This document shows positions 18,760-32,245 of a stretch of DNA of 64,000 bases, one piece after another. A program made the position numbers and the translations under genes. Location of the stretch: NCBI GenBank assembly GCA_963970005.1, contig CAXAMN010023695.1:1088503-1152502 (forward strand). The letters run 5' to 3'. Within the stretch, counting starts at the first letter, position 1, and every line of letters begins with the position of its first letter. The notes under the pieces were generated by a model. That model searched no databases. It had not been told where the DNA came from and saw only the letters and a program-made list of their open reading frames with translations. The stretch is from Durusdinium trenchii. Its lineage: Eukaryota; Sar; Dinophyceae; Suessiales; Symbiodiniaceae.

Positions 18760-20825
18760 CTCATGGCCGTTTAGAATCCGCCCAAACACATGGGATCACT
18801 GTGTAGCCAATCTAGCAACATCAGACTGCACAAATGGACCAGATCCATACTCAATCTGCATGAACTATATAAATCAATCTAAATCAGCTACACATGGAAA
18901 CTTGATGAAACTTGATGAGTTTGATCTTTGGTGTGTTTTCAGCTCAACAAACAGCACATGCTCACCCCTTTTCCTCCACATATCGATGGATCTCGACTGC
19001 TCCAGCACGCAAGAGCCTCGTCCGGATGGCAGGACACATGAATCCACATTTGGACCGGAAGGTCAACCAAGGTATCCTGGTCTTGACCCACGGCCATACA
19101 CCGATCCTATGGCGACGCGACCCCAACAATTGGCCCCTGGTGACCGTTGACCCACCCTGGAGGGGATCAAAACCCATCGCCCGGTCCACCCTGCATTGAC
19201 GGCCAGGAAGTCTTGGACGGCATCGGGTTGTATGTCCAATCGCCGCACACTCTAATTCCCAATGTTCAGAGTTGTCCATCCTCGAACTGTTTGGAGTTTT
19301 GAAAGTTGTATTGTATTGTGCATGGTGCTGATGCTGTGTATTGGAATAGTGTGGAACTCACTGAGTCCTCGGTACTATCGAACCCTCCCCTCCCCCCGCT
19401 GCTGGCGCCACTTCCGACTTCGGCCCGGCCCTTTGGCCAGGTGGCACGTCGTAGGCCTTTAACCTTGGTCGAGGCTCGAGTCAAGGAATCCGTAGACCAA
19501 TGGGGTGAGTGTTTTGGCATGTGTTTGCTTTATCGATCTTTCAAAAGGGTCCGCTGCATATCCTTAGTTATTGGCTTACTTCAAAACGCACAAACTGTTT
19601 GGGGTCCACGCTGGCATATACAGTAGTTATACTTGTTGTATTCCTTGTTCTGCACAGTTGGTCAACGTTGTGAAAATTTCATCCATTGTCTGGAAGAGTC
19701 TGGCCATGCACCCAAAGAAAGTGGTGGATGTCTATCGGTGATCAGCCGGAGTGGGAAGGGTTGGGCCCCTTGGTCCTTCACAAGTGACGTGAACCAAGGC
19801 TGCCACTTGGAGCGAGGCAAATGACCATCGAGCTCTTTGAAGAGCGTGGGCACCTCCAGCTGTGTTGGGTATATGAAAGCATGCGGCACCTCGCTGAGAA
19901 AGGCATGGTTATGCATGGTTCATGGTGAAAAAACATGTGGAAACGAAACTGTCTGGACACCTTGTAAAAAGTGACCACCATGGTGGCTGGTGGTGGACTG
20001 GAGAACTCTGGCACATCGGCCAGAGGACTCCTGTCGCCTAAGATGTCAAGCTGTCAATTTGGACTCCTCTGCCACGATGGTCTCCAGGACACCGACAGGG
20101 ATCAAAAGACAAACCTGCTACACTCTGACGAACACATCACATGGAAGTGGATGGGATGGTCCCGAAAGGAAGACTACTTTCCTTTACGCACGGGGGGGTG
20201 CCATCCACTTTCATGTGAGGTGTTCGTCGGAGTGCACCCTCCGTGGAATAGTCCCCGTGGCGTGGATGGCAGGGCTCCTTGACTTGGATGACCAATGTTC
20301 CGAATACCAAACCCCAAACACTCATGTATTGCATATTTACCTATACATTGGGGTGGTTTGGGGGGGTCAATGTAGGCATATATGGCAATATATGGCATAC
20401 ATTGATGGAGCGTCTGGGAACAAGTGCCCAAACTCTTTGGCCTGGTGTGGCCGCGGCCGCTTGGAAAATGGATGGTTCGAAACTGAATTCAGGGAGACGA
20501 GGTCTTGGCTGTCTTTCCCTATCAAAACAAAGGCCAACCGGGTGGTAGGCATATTATATATACATATATATCATCTGACATGTGTGAGTCTGGAAGGGGC
20601 TTCAGCAAATGAGTGGCCAAAAGTAACAGCAAAAAGGTTCATGTCATAGCCCGAGGCTTGGCATTGTTTTTCAGTAAGACCAACGGATGCCCAAATCGTG
20701 CAAAAACTGTTTAAATGCAAGCTAACACGCACACCACATCACAAACATCTGCCCATCTACCAACCACCAAGGTCCTAATGCGCAACCCCCAAGCTGCACC
20801 TCTCTCCCCGCCTCCCCTCCTCAAC
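18760..20825. other. Ambiguous GC-rich blocks, no firm exon
   Basis: Blocks near 18985-19250 and 19380-19500 are GC-rich and open in three or more frames with possible splice sites on either strand. I could not choose a frame. The rest is AT-richer intronic or intergenic sequence. Confidence 0.4.
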
Positions 20826-20926
20826 CCCCTCCTTCGATCCCTCCGCGCCTCGCGCGCGGCCATCAAGGCAGGGCCCGGGTTCTTGGCAACCGCCTCCGCG
20901 GGCGTCTCCTGGATGTCCAGGTTCAC
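20826..20926 (-). CDS. Candidate exon, unknown product
   Basis: The exon begins VNLDIQETPAEAVAKNPGPA after a GGCCCAG acceptor and turns arginine-rich. The donor GTTGAG lies in a purine-rich run, so the 3' end is uncertain. Confidence 0.52.
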
Positions 20927-21418
20927 CTGGGCCGTCTCCCGGTCGGTCCGTCTCCCCGCGGGTGTAGCGGAGCAAAGGGGCGGGAGCAGGGTCAGCGGGT
21001 TCAGGCGACAGGCGATGGGAGTGTTTTGCTTGGAGAGGCACCCCCCCGGTCAATTGGTACAAGCACAGGCGACACAGATGGCGACAGGCGACAGTGCGAG
21101 AGATTTGTGATGTAAACACAGGACTTAGGGGCACGACAGGTGCCATCAGGGGCCCTCAGGTGCTGGTCTGCTTAGTATGTCAGCAATGGGTAGTATATCC
21201 ATTCGAGCCATGCCCATGTGAGGATTAGCTTTATCAAATCTCTCTTGCGCTAATGTGAGAACCTTCAACCTTTATGTGAGGATCTTCTTGGCATCTATGA
21301 TTCATCACGAATTGCTCACTGCACGCCACTCCTATTGTCTCCTTGTAGTCTAAAACTTGGCTGTGACATGTTTTGACAATCTACCAACTTATACATTTAC
21401 ATGTTGCTATGTGTTGAC

Positions 21419-21534
21419 CTGATGACTTCGAAGAATGCATTAAAATCCAACATCTTTTTGAGGTCATTCCCCGGCGCCTCATCAGACTCGATTTCGGCCT
21501 GTAGCACCCCATCAATGTGCGCCACCTGTAACTT
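21419..21534 (-). CDS. Candidate exon, unknown product
   Basis: Thirty-eight codons include KLQVAHIDGVLQAEIESDEA and then MLDFNAFFEVI, bounded by CTCAAG and a GTCAAC donor. The acidic, amphipathic composition faintly recalls EF-hand proteins, but no complete calcium loop is visible. Confidence 0.6.
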
Positions 21535-24480
21535 CTTGAGGCCGAGGCCCGATGCAACTGGAAGAGGGGGGGAACCCCTTGGGAACATCTCCAAAACATG
21601 AAGTCCCTCCATCCCCAAGACTATCCCAACCTAACCTGGCCAGGGCCCGGCCCTACTGTGATCAATTCCCAGGCCTGGAAGGGGCTAGAAATTCGGTGGT
21701 TCCATCACATGCCTGAAGACATTCTTCAAAGATCTTGTGTGGGGTCTCACATGCCAGCCCGATCGATGGATAGTCTTTCTTCTCACCTGGACTGTGACCA
21801 CTCCCTCCCAGAACTGTCAAATCCTTTGAGTGTTGGAGAGGAGCACCCGGTGAATCCCAAACGGCACTCGATATAGTATGCCATGCTGTCACTGCAAATC
21901 GAGTCTTCGAAGCGTTCAATTGCTGCTGCAGTTCTCCACTGTGGCAACATCATTCATTCCTTGGAGAACTTCGTTTTTTTCGCGGCGACTCTCTTGGGGA
22001 AGAAAGGGCACGTCCTGTGGAGGGTGGTGCTCCAGCCATGGACTGTGAGTTTCAGCACGGTCCTTCGGTCCTTCGGAAATTCCGGCCTTCTCAATCAGCC
22101 GCGACATGGTGTCAGCACCTTGCGGCTTAGCAACTCATCCGGCGATGGAGTAAACAACTTAACAAATACATCCGAATTTCCAAGATATCCCAAGCACATG
22201 GAGTACTTCTATAGACATTGGGATGGTGTCAGGGGTGAATGTAGCTAAACATACAGTACCATATCCGCCAGTGTCTGGGTATGTGACACGTGGTACCTTG
22301 GACATTCTTCTCCATCCTCAGGTGCCACGTTGTTCACAGGTACCACGTTCTCGATTTCCCGTCTCAACCCGTGGTACCCCTGTGCTGGTCACATTCCAAG
22401 CGGTGTTTCCAGGGACTTGCCGTGGAACTCTGGAGTGAATGATCCTGCTTGGTGTGTTCTCGAGCCTTTACGTTGACCAACCACACTGGGGGAGGACCAA
22501 GATCGCGCCCAGGTCAACACCCAGACCAGCAGCACGAGAGTCCGTCTACCGACGGTTTCGACTCCAAATGGTACCACTGTGGTCGACCTGGGTGGGTTTC
22601 ACGACTGCTCCGAACGCCTTCAAATATAGCTGATCCACAGGCAAAATTGAACCCTGCTATAGTTGGCCACTTGATTGGGTTTCATTGAACTGCCAGGATC
22701 TTGGTTTCTGGGGTTGTAGTACATGGCCAATCGGCATCATCTTCACGCTCTTCCACCAAGAGGCAGAGGTCCAGCTCTTCCACTGTTTTGGAACTCCTGG
22801 ACAACGTGGGCGTTAGCGCACGAGACAGGGGACACTCTTGGAGACACTCTCACACATGGCGTGTTGTTTGAGTGACTCAACGGAAGGTTGAGCTCTGAGT
22901 GTCAGCTCTGAGATGAAACCATCGAGCTCATGCAGTCTTGGAAGTTCTGAGTGTTGTATCTTGGAGTTTCAGCTTGTGATTAACCAACACTCAGAAGCCA
23001 CTGACGAGCTTCGGTTTGACGTGTGGGACGCTGCTTGGCCCTTCCTGAATGCTTCTAGCAAGTAGCCAGGCCCTACCAGCCCCTACAATCGGCAACTAAT
23101 ATTTTTATTCCAAATAGGCAGACCAGCTTCATCCACCCTGGCTAGAGCCAAACACCCCGAATTTCCAAGGCTACCAGTACATACATCTAAAATCTAAAAG
23201 CAATCCATCGATGGTCCTGCTGGGAGATTCCACCATGGATAGGTCATCCAACGTCCTCAGTCTAGCTGAGCGGACCATCGGACATCCACCGAGCCGAACG
23301 TAGGATATTCATTGGATACTGGAAGCGATGGCCCATGACACAAGAATGGAACTTGGTCCGAAGCTCCTGGGTCTTTTGGTGCTTGGCGTTCCATCATGTT
23401 CCAGTGACTCTATGTGACTCTAACTCATCTAACTCATTGGATTGGCTTATGTTTTCGCAGTTCAAAACCCAAGGTGATCTACGATCAAACGACTCCCCCA
23501 CATCCATTTGAGGTTTCCAAGTGACCCCCGACCCTCACCAACCTAACCTTCCCATCAGGTCCCATGCGGGACTGGCAGGTCCGCCGCAACGCTTCGACCC
23601 ACCGAACCCACCGGGCCCAAGACTCGCTTCGAGTCGCCTTGAGGCCCCCTACCCCCGGTTCGACACGAGGCTCGTGTAACAAAGCAACCCAACATGTCAC
23701 ATGACCAAAAGGCGTGGCAACACATGCCACTGGGGCTGTAATATTATGTTATATTCTAATCTTCTTCACTAGCAAGCTCGAGCCCTCCACATGTGTCTTT
23801 AACAAATGCTCAACTTGTGACTTCCTTGCCTCCGCCCGCGGCATGGACTACTAGTTGAGCTACGTGAGTGCACACATGAAGTGGCTTGGGACCTCATCGA
23901 TAGGCTTGGCTATCTAGGGGCACTGGGAAGCATGTGACGTGATTTTCAGCAAAAGCATCAGCTAGCATCGATGGGTGCCTGACATTCCGACATCCCACAT
24001 TATACGGGTGACTTCCAAGCCAGGAGTCTGAAAGAGCTCCTCCGGCGGCAAGGGCTCCTCCGGCGGCTGAGGCTCTGGCACCTGGGCGATGGAGATGGGA
24101 GAAAAAATCAACTCAAACGGTCAAAGAAGTGTTTGTCTTTCTCCTGATTTTGGATCAGCTTGTATGGTAATTTCAATTGCTTCCTGTGGTGGATGGGCCA
24201 GTGATGGCTGAAAAGCTAGGCCAAGCGGCACCACTATGGTCAAAATGTGATGCCCTTGGAAATCTGGAGTGGCCAAGTTCGGTCAGGAATCATACAAGTG
24301 CCATATGTACAGGTGAACCACACGGAATCATGTCCAAAGCAACTCCCTCTTCTCAGGGGTGTGAACTACACTTCTGAGGCTTTGGGTGGCTTTCTTTTAA
24401 GATAATCAGGTGAGTCTTGTTGATCCCGACCAGACTGTTAGTAGGGTCGTTCCCTTCATTCAGGGGCGTTGTTCTCAGGC
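21535..24480. other. Long stretch without a firm exon
   Basis: A GC-rich patch at about 23500-23700 is open in one long minus frame but lacks convincing splice sites. The rest shows only short random ORFs. Confidence 0.45.
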
Positions 24481-24540
24481 TCTCCAAGCGGCGTCGTTCT
24501 GCAGCATGGCCGCCGCCTCCGCTGTGCGGTGTGCCAGCTC
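24481..24540 (-). CDS. Candidate helical exon, unknown product
   Basis: Twenty codons, ELAHRTAEAAAMLQNDAAWR, follow a TTTAG|G acceptor. The phase-0 end is at a GC dinucleotide (GCCTGA). It is strongly helix-forming. Confidence 0.52.
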
Positions 24541-25448
24541 CTAAAGTTGCGATGGATGAAGGCAAGTGAGGGATGCAAATTGCACCCGTCTGCCGTAGAT
24601 CAGCAGGACACCAAACATACCCTCCTTCAGACTTCAGAGCCTTCAAACAATCATGAGTGGAACAGTGGAACATAAGCACCTGGAACACTGATGGAATCTA
24701 CAAAGACGAATTCAACTTCCACGATTCCACGATTGTCTAAGAGATGCAAGTCCCTCTCCACAAAAAAATATCAATCAAACACACACCCAAACACACACTG
24801 TGTGGATGGATGGGGCATGGGATTGGTGATGCCTGACTGTGCGACCACTTGTGCGACCATATTATTGTATCCATTGCTGGGTTTGCATGCCAATCCCGTG
24901 TCCACACTCATTTGTGTAAAGCCATTCGACGGCACTTCTGATCAAATGGAAGACCTCGTCAACAAGGAACAGAAACACCAGTTCATTGTCTGGAGTCTGG
25001 AGTGAAAGGAAGAAGGGTAAGCCGGGTAAGCCGGTGTGCATCCGCCCACCTTCAATCCAATCCCAGCAAATGCGGATCTTGGATAAAACAATAAATAAAC
25101 AAAACACACAAACACATGTCCGGCCTTCCAGTTTGACCCCGACTAAGCCGTTCATTCATTTGTAGCTGGGCGACTAGCATCACCCCGAAAAAAAACACTG
25201 TGCTTGGATCTTCTGGAGCGTCACTGAACAAAGCATCCGTCTATCTGGCTGGGCCCCAGTTGAAACTCCACATCTTGGTCAGCAAATCTCTAAAAGATTC
25301 TAGAAGCATTCGGATATGGGCGTATATATTACTATTGCATACTATTGTATATTAAACTAGGGAGACCTCCAGTTCGACGCGGAAGGAGCGAAATAGACCA
25401 ACACCCAATGGACCACGGGGTCCCCCCATTAAAATGCATATTGCATAC

Positions 25449-25472
25449 CCATCTCTCTCTCTCTCTCTCTCC
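25449..25472. repeat. CT microsatellite
   Basis: About eleven CT units in a row, in a non-coding flank. Confidence 0.85.
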
Positions 25473-25739
25473 ATTCTGCTCCAAGCTGCCAAGGCCGTCG
25501 TGAGGTTTCTCTCCAATCGGAATTGCTTTTCCTCAGTTTCGCTCGGATGGACCGCCCGGGCACACCGGCAGGGCTGTACACGAGTCCCTTGGGCGCCGAA
25601 GGTCCACGTCGGCCCCCCAGGTCAGCATGGGCCCCGAACACCACTGAGGGCTGGGTCCATGGAAGACCATTCCCGGGACCGGACCGGGCGGGTTTGGGAG
25701 CGGACGGACACTGAACGCCATCCGAACGGGTGAAGTGAC

Positions 25740-25803
25740 CGCCGGCGGCTCGATGGCGAGCAATGAAGCGGATGAAGTGCAATCCAGTGTCTTCCATCAC
25801 CTC
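25740..25803 (-). CDS. Candidate exon, unknown product
   Basis: EVMEDTGLHFIRFIARHRAA follows a CCTGCAG|G acceptor and ends at a GTCACT donor in phase 1. Further GC-rich coding-like sequence continues to about 25540 and is open in three minus frames. One of them starts in the required phase, so at least one more exon probably lies there. Confidence 0.55.
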
Positions 25804-26483
25804 CTGCAGGGCTTGGGTGGCGATACTGATGAGGACTCTTATGGCTACTGTAGAATCTGTAGAGGAATTTCTTGCACCACCAAAGGACGTGCATCATTTT
25901 GACCGAATAACCTGAATGACCCACTTGGTCCAAAGCTCAGAAGGAATGCCTGGATTCTGGATCCCCGATTCTGTGGCGCCAAAGGCGTGGGGCCCAGCCA
26001 TCAGAGGCCCAGCCATGTGAATATACAAGCACCAAATGCATATATAGCTGGGGGAGAGTATATAGTTGGTAAACAAAATATGGTGCATGGGATGTGCGTC
26101 ACGGGCAAGCTACATGGTTGGAACCTGAAGGAACGCACACCACTCGAGGTTGGCTTCGGATGATCGGGCCCCTGAGGTCGCTGGTCGGGCTCCAGGTTGG
26201 AACGACCCAAGCCTCTCAAAGGACCCATGGCCCATGCAAGAAACTGCATGCCACCTGAGCCTCCCAAGCCTTGTCCGCATAGGCCTTCTTTGCAAACCTC
26301 ATTGGCAGGCAAATGACGAGTGGATTCTTATGAATTCTTCAATGCAACTGTAGCTGTACGTTCCAAATTGAGGGACAACAATACTGATGCAGTGCCAACG
26401 TCCATGTGCCAAAATGTCACAGGTTTTCTCGCCGTGCCAACGTTACCAAATGTTACCGGTTGGTCTGGCCGAAAAAATGAAAC

Positions 26484-26600
26484 ATCGTCCAATCCCAGAA
26501 ACAGCTCATCAATCTCTGCGAAGACCTCCTCCGGAGTCTTCTTGCGCTCCTTCTTGGTGAGCTGAATCCCCAGCCTGCGCTCAAAAAAGCGCCAGGTGCG
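26484..26600 (-). CDS. Exon of an unknown protein
   Basis: Thirty-nine codons in phase 0 at both ends read RTWRFFERRLGIQLTKKERK and then TPEEVFAEIDELFLGLDD. The acceptor is TTCAG and the donor GTTTCA. Basic then acidic amphipathic helices are suggested. The family is not recognised. Confidence 0.68.
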
Positions 26601-28449
26601 CTGAACCCATCTGAACCCCCATTTCATGCACTGGGTGGGAATTGGCAAGCTGCAATTGGAGGCATGATCAAGGACCAGCACCTTTGCAGACCAAACGAAC
26701 ACCCCAATCAGCAGAAAGGGGTGAAATTGTCACAGTCAAAGCACTTCTTAATAGGTGCCAAATTCGAACCAACACAAGCAGGCCTCACGAGGTGGCAATC
26801 GTGTCCGCACATGTTCTGAATCTTATATATACGAAAGACCGAAACACGTCTGATCATCCTCCAAAGTTGCTGAACAATGCTGAACACATCCCCTGAATAA
26901 GACATTCTGAGGATACGTGGTTTCTTGATGTTCTTGAAAGAAAGCCCAATTTCAAATCATGGGGCAGGTGGCACTTTCATGCCCCAACAGCGCAATTGCT
27001 GATTCCATGATTTGTCACTTGCTCTACTTGCTTTAGAGCTTCACATTCTCATCGTTTTCTTAGTGCACTTCACGACCCCAAGAGTTGGCAGACGTTTGGC
27101 CCGCAAGACCCCGGCCTCTTCTCTCTCCTGAGCTGAACCAATGGGAAAGAAAGAACCAGCTCTAGGCTCCAGTGACATGATACCTCGTGACATGCACATG
27201 TCCCCACCATCTCTCCATCCGCTTTTGAACGCCCCATTTTCCACCCGTCCGCCACCATCGCTCCATCCGCCACCGCACGGAAACACCGCGCCAGTCGTGT
27301 TCTCTGTCCGTGTCGTCGACCGAGGTGCAGCGCCAGCTGCTGTGGATGACGCAGGGGCACCACATGGATTTTGGGGAAGTGCTGCCGCTGGGGGCCTGGT
27401 GACGTCGCAGGACGTGTCCCCAACACGAACACCGATCTGATCACGCGGGATGTCCATTCCCATGCTTGGGGAACTGATCATTGATTGGGATCTTTTTTCT
27501 CATATATGATGAAGACCCTGTGGCTCCTCTCTGTGTGTGTCATGATTCTCTGTTCAAGCCAAGCTTAGAACAACCACACCCATCCGCACGCGACGAGGAA
27601 GCCGTGTCCTGGTAGCCGTGGCAAGCTTTGTGACTTCTGCATCGCTTCACCTCCGGTGACGCGGTAGCCGTGGTCGTCAACACTTGCGAAGGACTGAGGA
27701 TGGCTGGACCATGAGGTACCAAAGGCCCGTTCTGGTGCCTATCCTTATATATGGACCTTAGAGCGCCCAGTCAGAGTACATGGTGGATCGCATGGATTTG
27801 GCAGGCACTCCTAGCCGAACACATGCGAAAACTGTGCTTACCGGGATCGTCCATTGGGCGTTCATGGATTAGCCTATAGGTCTTTTAGTATCCTCGGGGC
27901 TGGCTTAGGATTCATTTTTGACTAAATCTCCCAAATGGACACCCCTTGGATGATCAAGGTCTATAGGAGTTTTCTCCATGGTGGTTTTGTTGGTCGCCTC
28001 GCTAGGTACACTCAATGGTCGATGCTGTTCGCGACATCGCCTCCCACTGGCAGCGGGCCACTTCCATGGAAAGCTGGCGGCTCGCATGGTGTCTTGAGCC
28101 GAAAAGGCTGGGAATTTGTTCATGTGTCCTCCGCTGACTCAGTTAGTGATTCGATGAGCCTGGTTGCAAGTTTGCCTGCTTAAAAGAAGAACAAGCAGCA
28201 AACTGAATCAAACATGTGATGAATCATATTGCATCATGATGGACAATATATGGTCAGGCATGCTCTGATCGGCAATGCCTTGCATTGCGCAGAAAATAAA
28301 CTATGGTTGTACTGTTGCACTATGAGCATAACACATCTGTAGTAGACATCAAACCTCATCAATACATATCTGTATCATCTATATACATCAAACTAACTAT
28401 GACATCAAACCCCACCCTCCAACCGGGCTGCCATGCCAAATCCCGGTAC
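26601..28449. other. Ambiguous GC-rich blocks
   Basis: A block at 27160-27430 is open in all three minus frames and one plus frame, and one at 27940-28130 on both strands. They are probably exonic in part, but I cannot choose a frame. Confidence 0.4.
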
Positions 28450-28563
28450 TGCAAGCCCGTGTCGCTCGTCGTCCACGGCTTCTCTTCCGCCGCGGCAGAG
28501 AACGGCCGCGCTGCCGTCCACAGACCAGGCACTGTTAGGGTGGCCCAAAGAGCTCTGCACGGC
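28450..28563 (-). CDS. Exon of an unknown protein
   Basis: Thirty-eight codons, phase 0 at both ends, between TGGCAG|G and a GTACCG donor. The sequence includes AVQSSLGHPNSAWSVDGSAA and REAVDDERHGLA. Product unknown. Confidence 0.6.
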
Positions 28564-29220
28564 CTGCCAGGCCCAATTGCATGGCGGGTGCTGTCCGTGG
28601 CTGAGTGGCTGGGTGGGTGAGTTGGTGATGTTGAGGACTATATACTATATACACCTGCGTAGGTGTGCAGCCATTAATGATTTGAAGTGCCCCAGCATGT
28701 GCAAGGTCAAGAAGAACATTGACAGGGATCTTCAAGTTTTTGAAAAACAGCTGGCGTGAAGGAAAGCTTCCTTTGTGTTTCTCTGTGTTTATGTATTATG
28801 ATCATGAGTGTAATTAATGTGATACGAGAACTTTGAAATGCACCCGGGAGAAATCTGCTCAGACTTCTGGACCGAAGACCCCAATTAAATGGTGCCACCT
28901 GCCAAAGAATCATAATAGTGATGTAGAACTGGGTGCAAGTCGCTATAATCAAGGAAGCATAGAAGCACTCTCCTCGACTCAAGCCCTTGCCTTGAAGGAC
29001 ATTATCCAGGTTTGGCATTCTTGGGTAAAAAGCACCGGTTGAGAGATGTCTGTCACTCCATCTGAAGCATTGGTGCTGAAAGGCACCCCCAAGTGGAAAT
29101 CATCATTGACGAATACATACGAATACCAAACTAAACAGAGGAATTGCTGAATGCCCTTTTTGTTGGCAGGTCTGGAGAGATGTGCAGTACTCGGTGGGGC
29201 CGGCGCCGCCTCCAGCTCAC

Positions 29221-29333
29221 CATCCCATCCTACTCTGGGCCCGGTCGTTTCCAGAGTCCCCCGGCCGTCTCCCGGGAGCCGGGATTTCCCGTGCCAGGGT
29301 CAGCTCCTGGATGCGGGAACTCGAGTTCGTGAA
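29221..29333 (-). CDS. Exon of an unknown protein
   Basis: The exon starts FTNSSSRIQELTLAREIPAP after TCTCCCAG and ends at GTGAGC. Its entry phase matches the exit of the exon at 29387-29453. The linker after the helix is Pro/Gly/Arg-rich. Confidence 0.62.
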
Positions 29334-29386
29334 CTGGGAGAGTGGACCTGGTTGCTCGCTAGTGGGGGGTCTGGTTTCTCCAATAC

Positions 29387-29453
29387 GCTCAGGATGTTCT
29401 CTCTCTCTCTCTCTGCAACGTCTAGTTGCCTCACGAAGATACTGCCGTGGAGT
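29387..29453 (-). CDS. Exon of an unknown helical protein
   Basis: The sequence LHGSIFVRQLDVAERERENI lies between CGAAAG and a GTATTG donor in phase 0. A GA microsatellite (about 29395-29413) falls inside and encodes the RERE stretch, so length may vary between strains. Confidence 0.5.
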
Positions 29454-29969
29454 CTTTCGGACATGTTCAGGTTCCTCCCACCGTCCATGCCATGTGCTCC
29501 CAGGTCCTTTGTGACTGCCCGTGCGCGTGAAAGCGCGACGCCATGTCTCCAAAACCTGGGAGACATGGCATGGACCCATGAGGAAATCCACCAAAACCGA
29601 TAACGCCCATTTTTTGAGTTGAAGAAACATAAGTTTTGACCGTCCCTCATATATACTTTAGTTTTGCTTATACTGGTTACAGTATATCTAGTTACTGGTG
29701 TTCATTAATTAAACACAATTAAACAATTCTGAAGCTTTGTTCATTGCTGCTTATCCGCAAAGAAGTCGCCTCCAGTTACTTTGGGGAAACCTGGGCTGTT
29801 TAAGAATCCCACAGAACGTCACAAACAGGCTCTTAATGAAATGAAAGCCACATATTGCAAACAATGAATATACACACACATATATCCTTACCTATAGTCA
29901 CAAAAGCTCATTATCTATACCAGAAGAAGCCATATAGCCCCGTTTTTGGGGATTGTTTTGGTGGGTGAC

Positions 29970-30087
29970 AGTCCTCCCACACATGGCATCTCCATGCAAC
30001 CACTGTGCAATGCCGAGGACGGTCGCATGGCCCGCCACACGCGACAAGGCGGTGCTTGCTCTCCGCGACCGTGCGATGCGCTTTCTG
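29970..30087 (-). CDS. Possible exon, frame uncertain
   Basis: A GC-rich block has a CTCAAG acceptor and GTCACC donor. One minus frame gives a Cys/His-rich segment (VACGGPCDRPRHC), but two other minus frames and one plus frame are also open. Confidence 0.3.
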
Positions 30088-31345
30088 CTTGAGCCAGGTT
30101 TGGCAAACGGCATCGAATCCAGTTCAGCAGAGCTGTGCTAACTGTTGAGAGCAGTATTTTGTAACTATACACATGTAATTACAATCTTTTGGTGTGGATG
30201 CAAGGTGGTCCGGCGACAACTTTGGCGTTGGCCTCCCCAGTTATTTTATCAGTTTTTTCCTTGCACTATCTTGCACTGGCATGAGAAGCCAGGATGCACG
30301 CCATTCCTCCGAAGATCAGTTCAAATCAACGAAGGCGATGCTCGAATTGTGCACGGCAAGAGCTTGGAACCAAAGGATGCCTTATTATGGTACCAGGGGA
30401 AGGCAGCAAACCGTGTCACCAAGAACTTTGCATGCACTTATGCGGACAGCATCTGTAAGTGATGTAGCTTTCCAAACCATGTAGCCTCTCAAAGCCTTGC
30501 TGACGCACTCCAGAAGCAAACCATCACTTGAAAAATGATTGTGCCTGGGTCACAAGGGTTGCAGCTAACAGTCTCTCGCCATTGCACCAGCAACCATACC
30601 TGCACTTCCTGACCACAACCGCTTGGTCGTCATCAGTCTAATCGTGTCATTCATATGCATCTGTCCCCGTGCAAAGAACTACAGCACATCGTTTGTCCAA
30701 AGAACCTGTAACACAGTGAGATGTTAAGCAACACGCAACCGCAATCTTTTCCTCAACTGCTCAGCTGGGGGACAAAAGCCAAAAAACTCATTTGATTCAT
30801 TTGATTAAATTCATCTCAACTAAAGAAACTGCGCCACCTGCGATGCTGCGAGCCGGGCCCGCTAAAAACCCGAAAACTTGTCGTGCAAGGACCTCACCGT
30901 TCGACCTACTCGCCCGGCTGGGCCAGGCAGGTCAATACAAATCCCATATCAGGAAGCCTTCTACCAGGGGAGTTGGCGACAAAGGCTTTTTGGGGCCGAG
31001 GCTGGCAGCACCTGATATAGTTTTGGAATCGAAACCACTAAGTTCTCTGCACCCCAAAATCTGACCAAAAAGCTCCTTGGATTACATGAAAGCTAATGTC
31101 CCACTACCACCCAACTTTGATTGATCTACACTTGAGATGTAAATGGTGCTCACGGTGGTCCAATTCACTTGAATTCACTGGAACCCCAACACTGCATGCA
31201 CAGTTGGAAGGAAACCTATGCGAAGGCATACCAATCACATAGGAAAGCACCCTGCAGCTTTACCAAACACAGTTCTTCCAGCATTTAGATTCCACTTGGT
31301 CTGGCCCAAAGGACCTGTAGGTGCTGACCCACCGCGGTGACCCAC
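30088..31345. other. No firm exon
   Basis: A patch near 30840-30950 is moderately GC-rich and open on both strands. No splice sites decide it. The remainder is not coding-like. Confidence 0.4.
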
Positions 31346-31389
31346 CTTGAGCAAAAGGTCTGGCACCGTCTGCGATAGGGGCCCAGTCC
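31346..31389 (-). CDS. Short exon of an unknown protein
   Basis: TGPLSQTVPDLLLK lies between GGCCAG|G and a strong GTGGGT donor. Confidence 0.52.
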
Positions 31390-32183
31390 CTGGCCGTGTT
31401 CTACGACAGGTCTTGAGTCCATAGAACGACATCTATGGCGATCTGCCAATCTGTCATTAGGGAACTGTTGCTTCATCTATGATCTGCCAATGATCTGCAA
31501 ATCTATGTTATTTTCTGGGGATCGGGAAACTGCGATTTTCTGCCAAAAGATGCACGATATTGCACCATAAGCCATATTGCACATGTTGCAGCGTAAATCA
31601 TGAGATCCTCAAATGATCCACATATATGATAAAGGACAAGCCCCCACAAGCCATCAAAGCAAGCATACCAAAGGAGGGCCCTCGCTCTGACTCTACCGTC
31701 TTTCCCACACCTCGCGAGCGGATCCACGCTAACATGCGGCAGCGCCACCTAAAGAAAACTCGTCGCAGAAATTCACAGAAATCTACATCGATCAATCGCA
31801 ATCCACAGCACTAACCAGTTGAAAGCAACATGGGACAATTGAAGTGCTGGACAAATTCTTGATCAGTGGGGAAGATTCCCGAGATACCCACTCATACTGG
31901 AAGCTTACAAGAGGTCGCACCTGCAATAATCCATCCACACATGCAAAAATACATACAGTAATATAAAGAATCTTAATTCAACATTAAGATGATACAGTCA
32001 GTGATAAATAAAACATCACGCTAACGACAAGTTTTGGGCCTCAGCTCGCAATTCATCTCCATATTGTTGATATTATGTTCCTCCTGAAAGTCATTTTTCC
32101 CCCAATGTCCTCGGGCCACTCCCATGCTGCGAATCGCACCATGCAGCGGATCGCTGGAGGAGCGACCAGACTTCTGGACTGAC

Positions 32184-32245
32184 CTTCAGCGAAGGAGGCG
32201 GAGGTGGACAGAGAAGGCTGAGAAAACGACGATGTTCGGCTGCCT
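32184..32245 (-). CDS. Short exon of an unknown protein
   Basis: Twenty codons, AAEHRRFLSLLCPPPPPSLK, end at a GTCAGT donor after a TCCAAG acceptor. A helix runs into a five-proline run. Confidence 0.55.

Noticed and set aside
19990-20649. Plus-strand open frame of 219 codons, the longest in the window
   Set aside because: Composition is not protein-like, there is no domain, and it runs through microsatellite-like TATATA sequence. It is a chance ORF.
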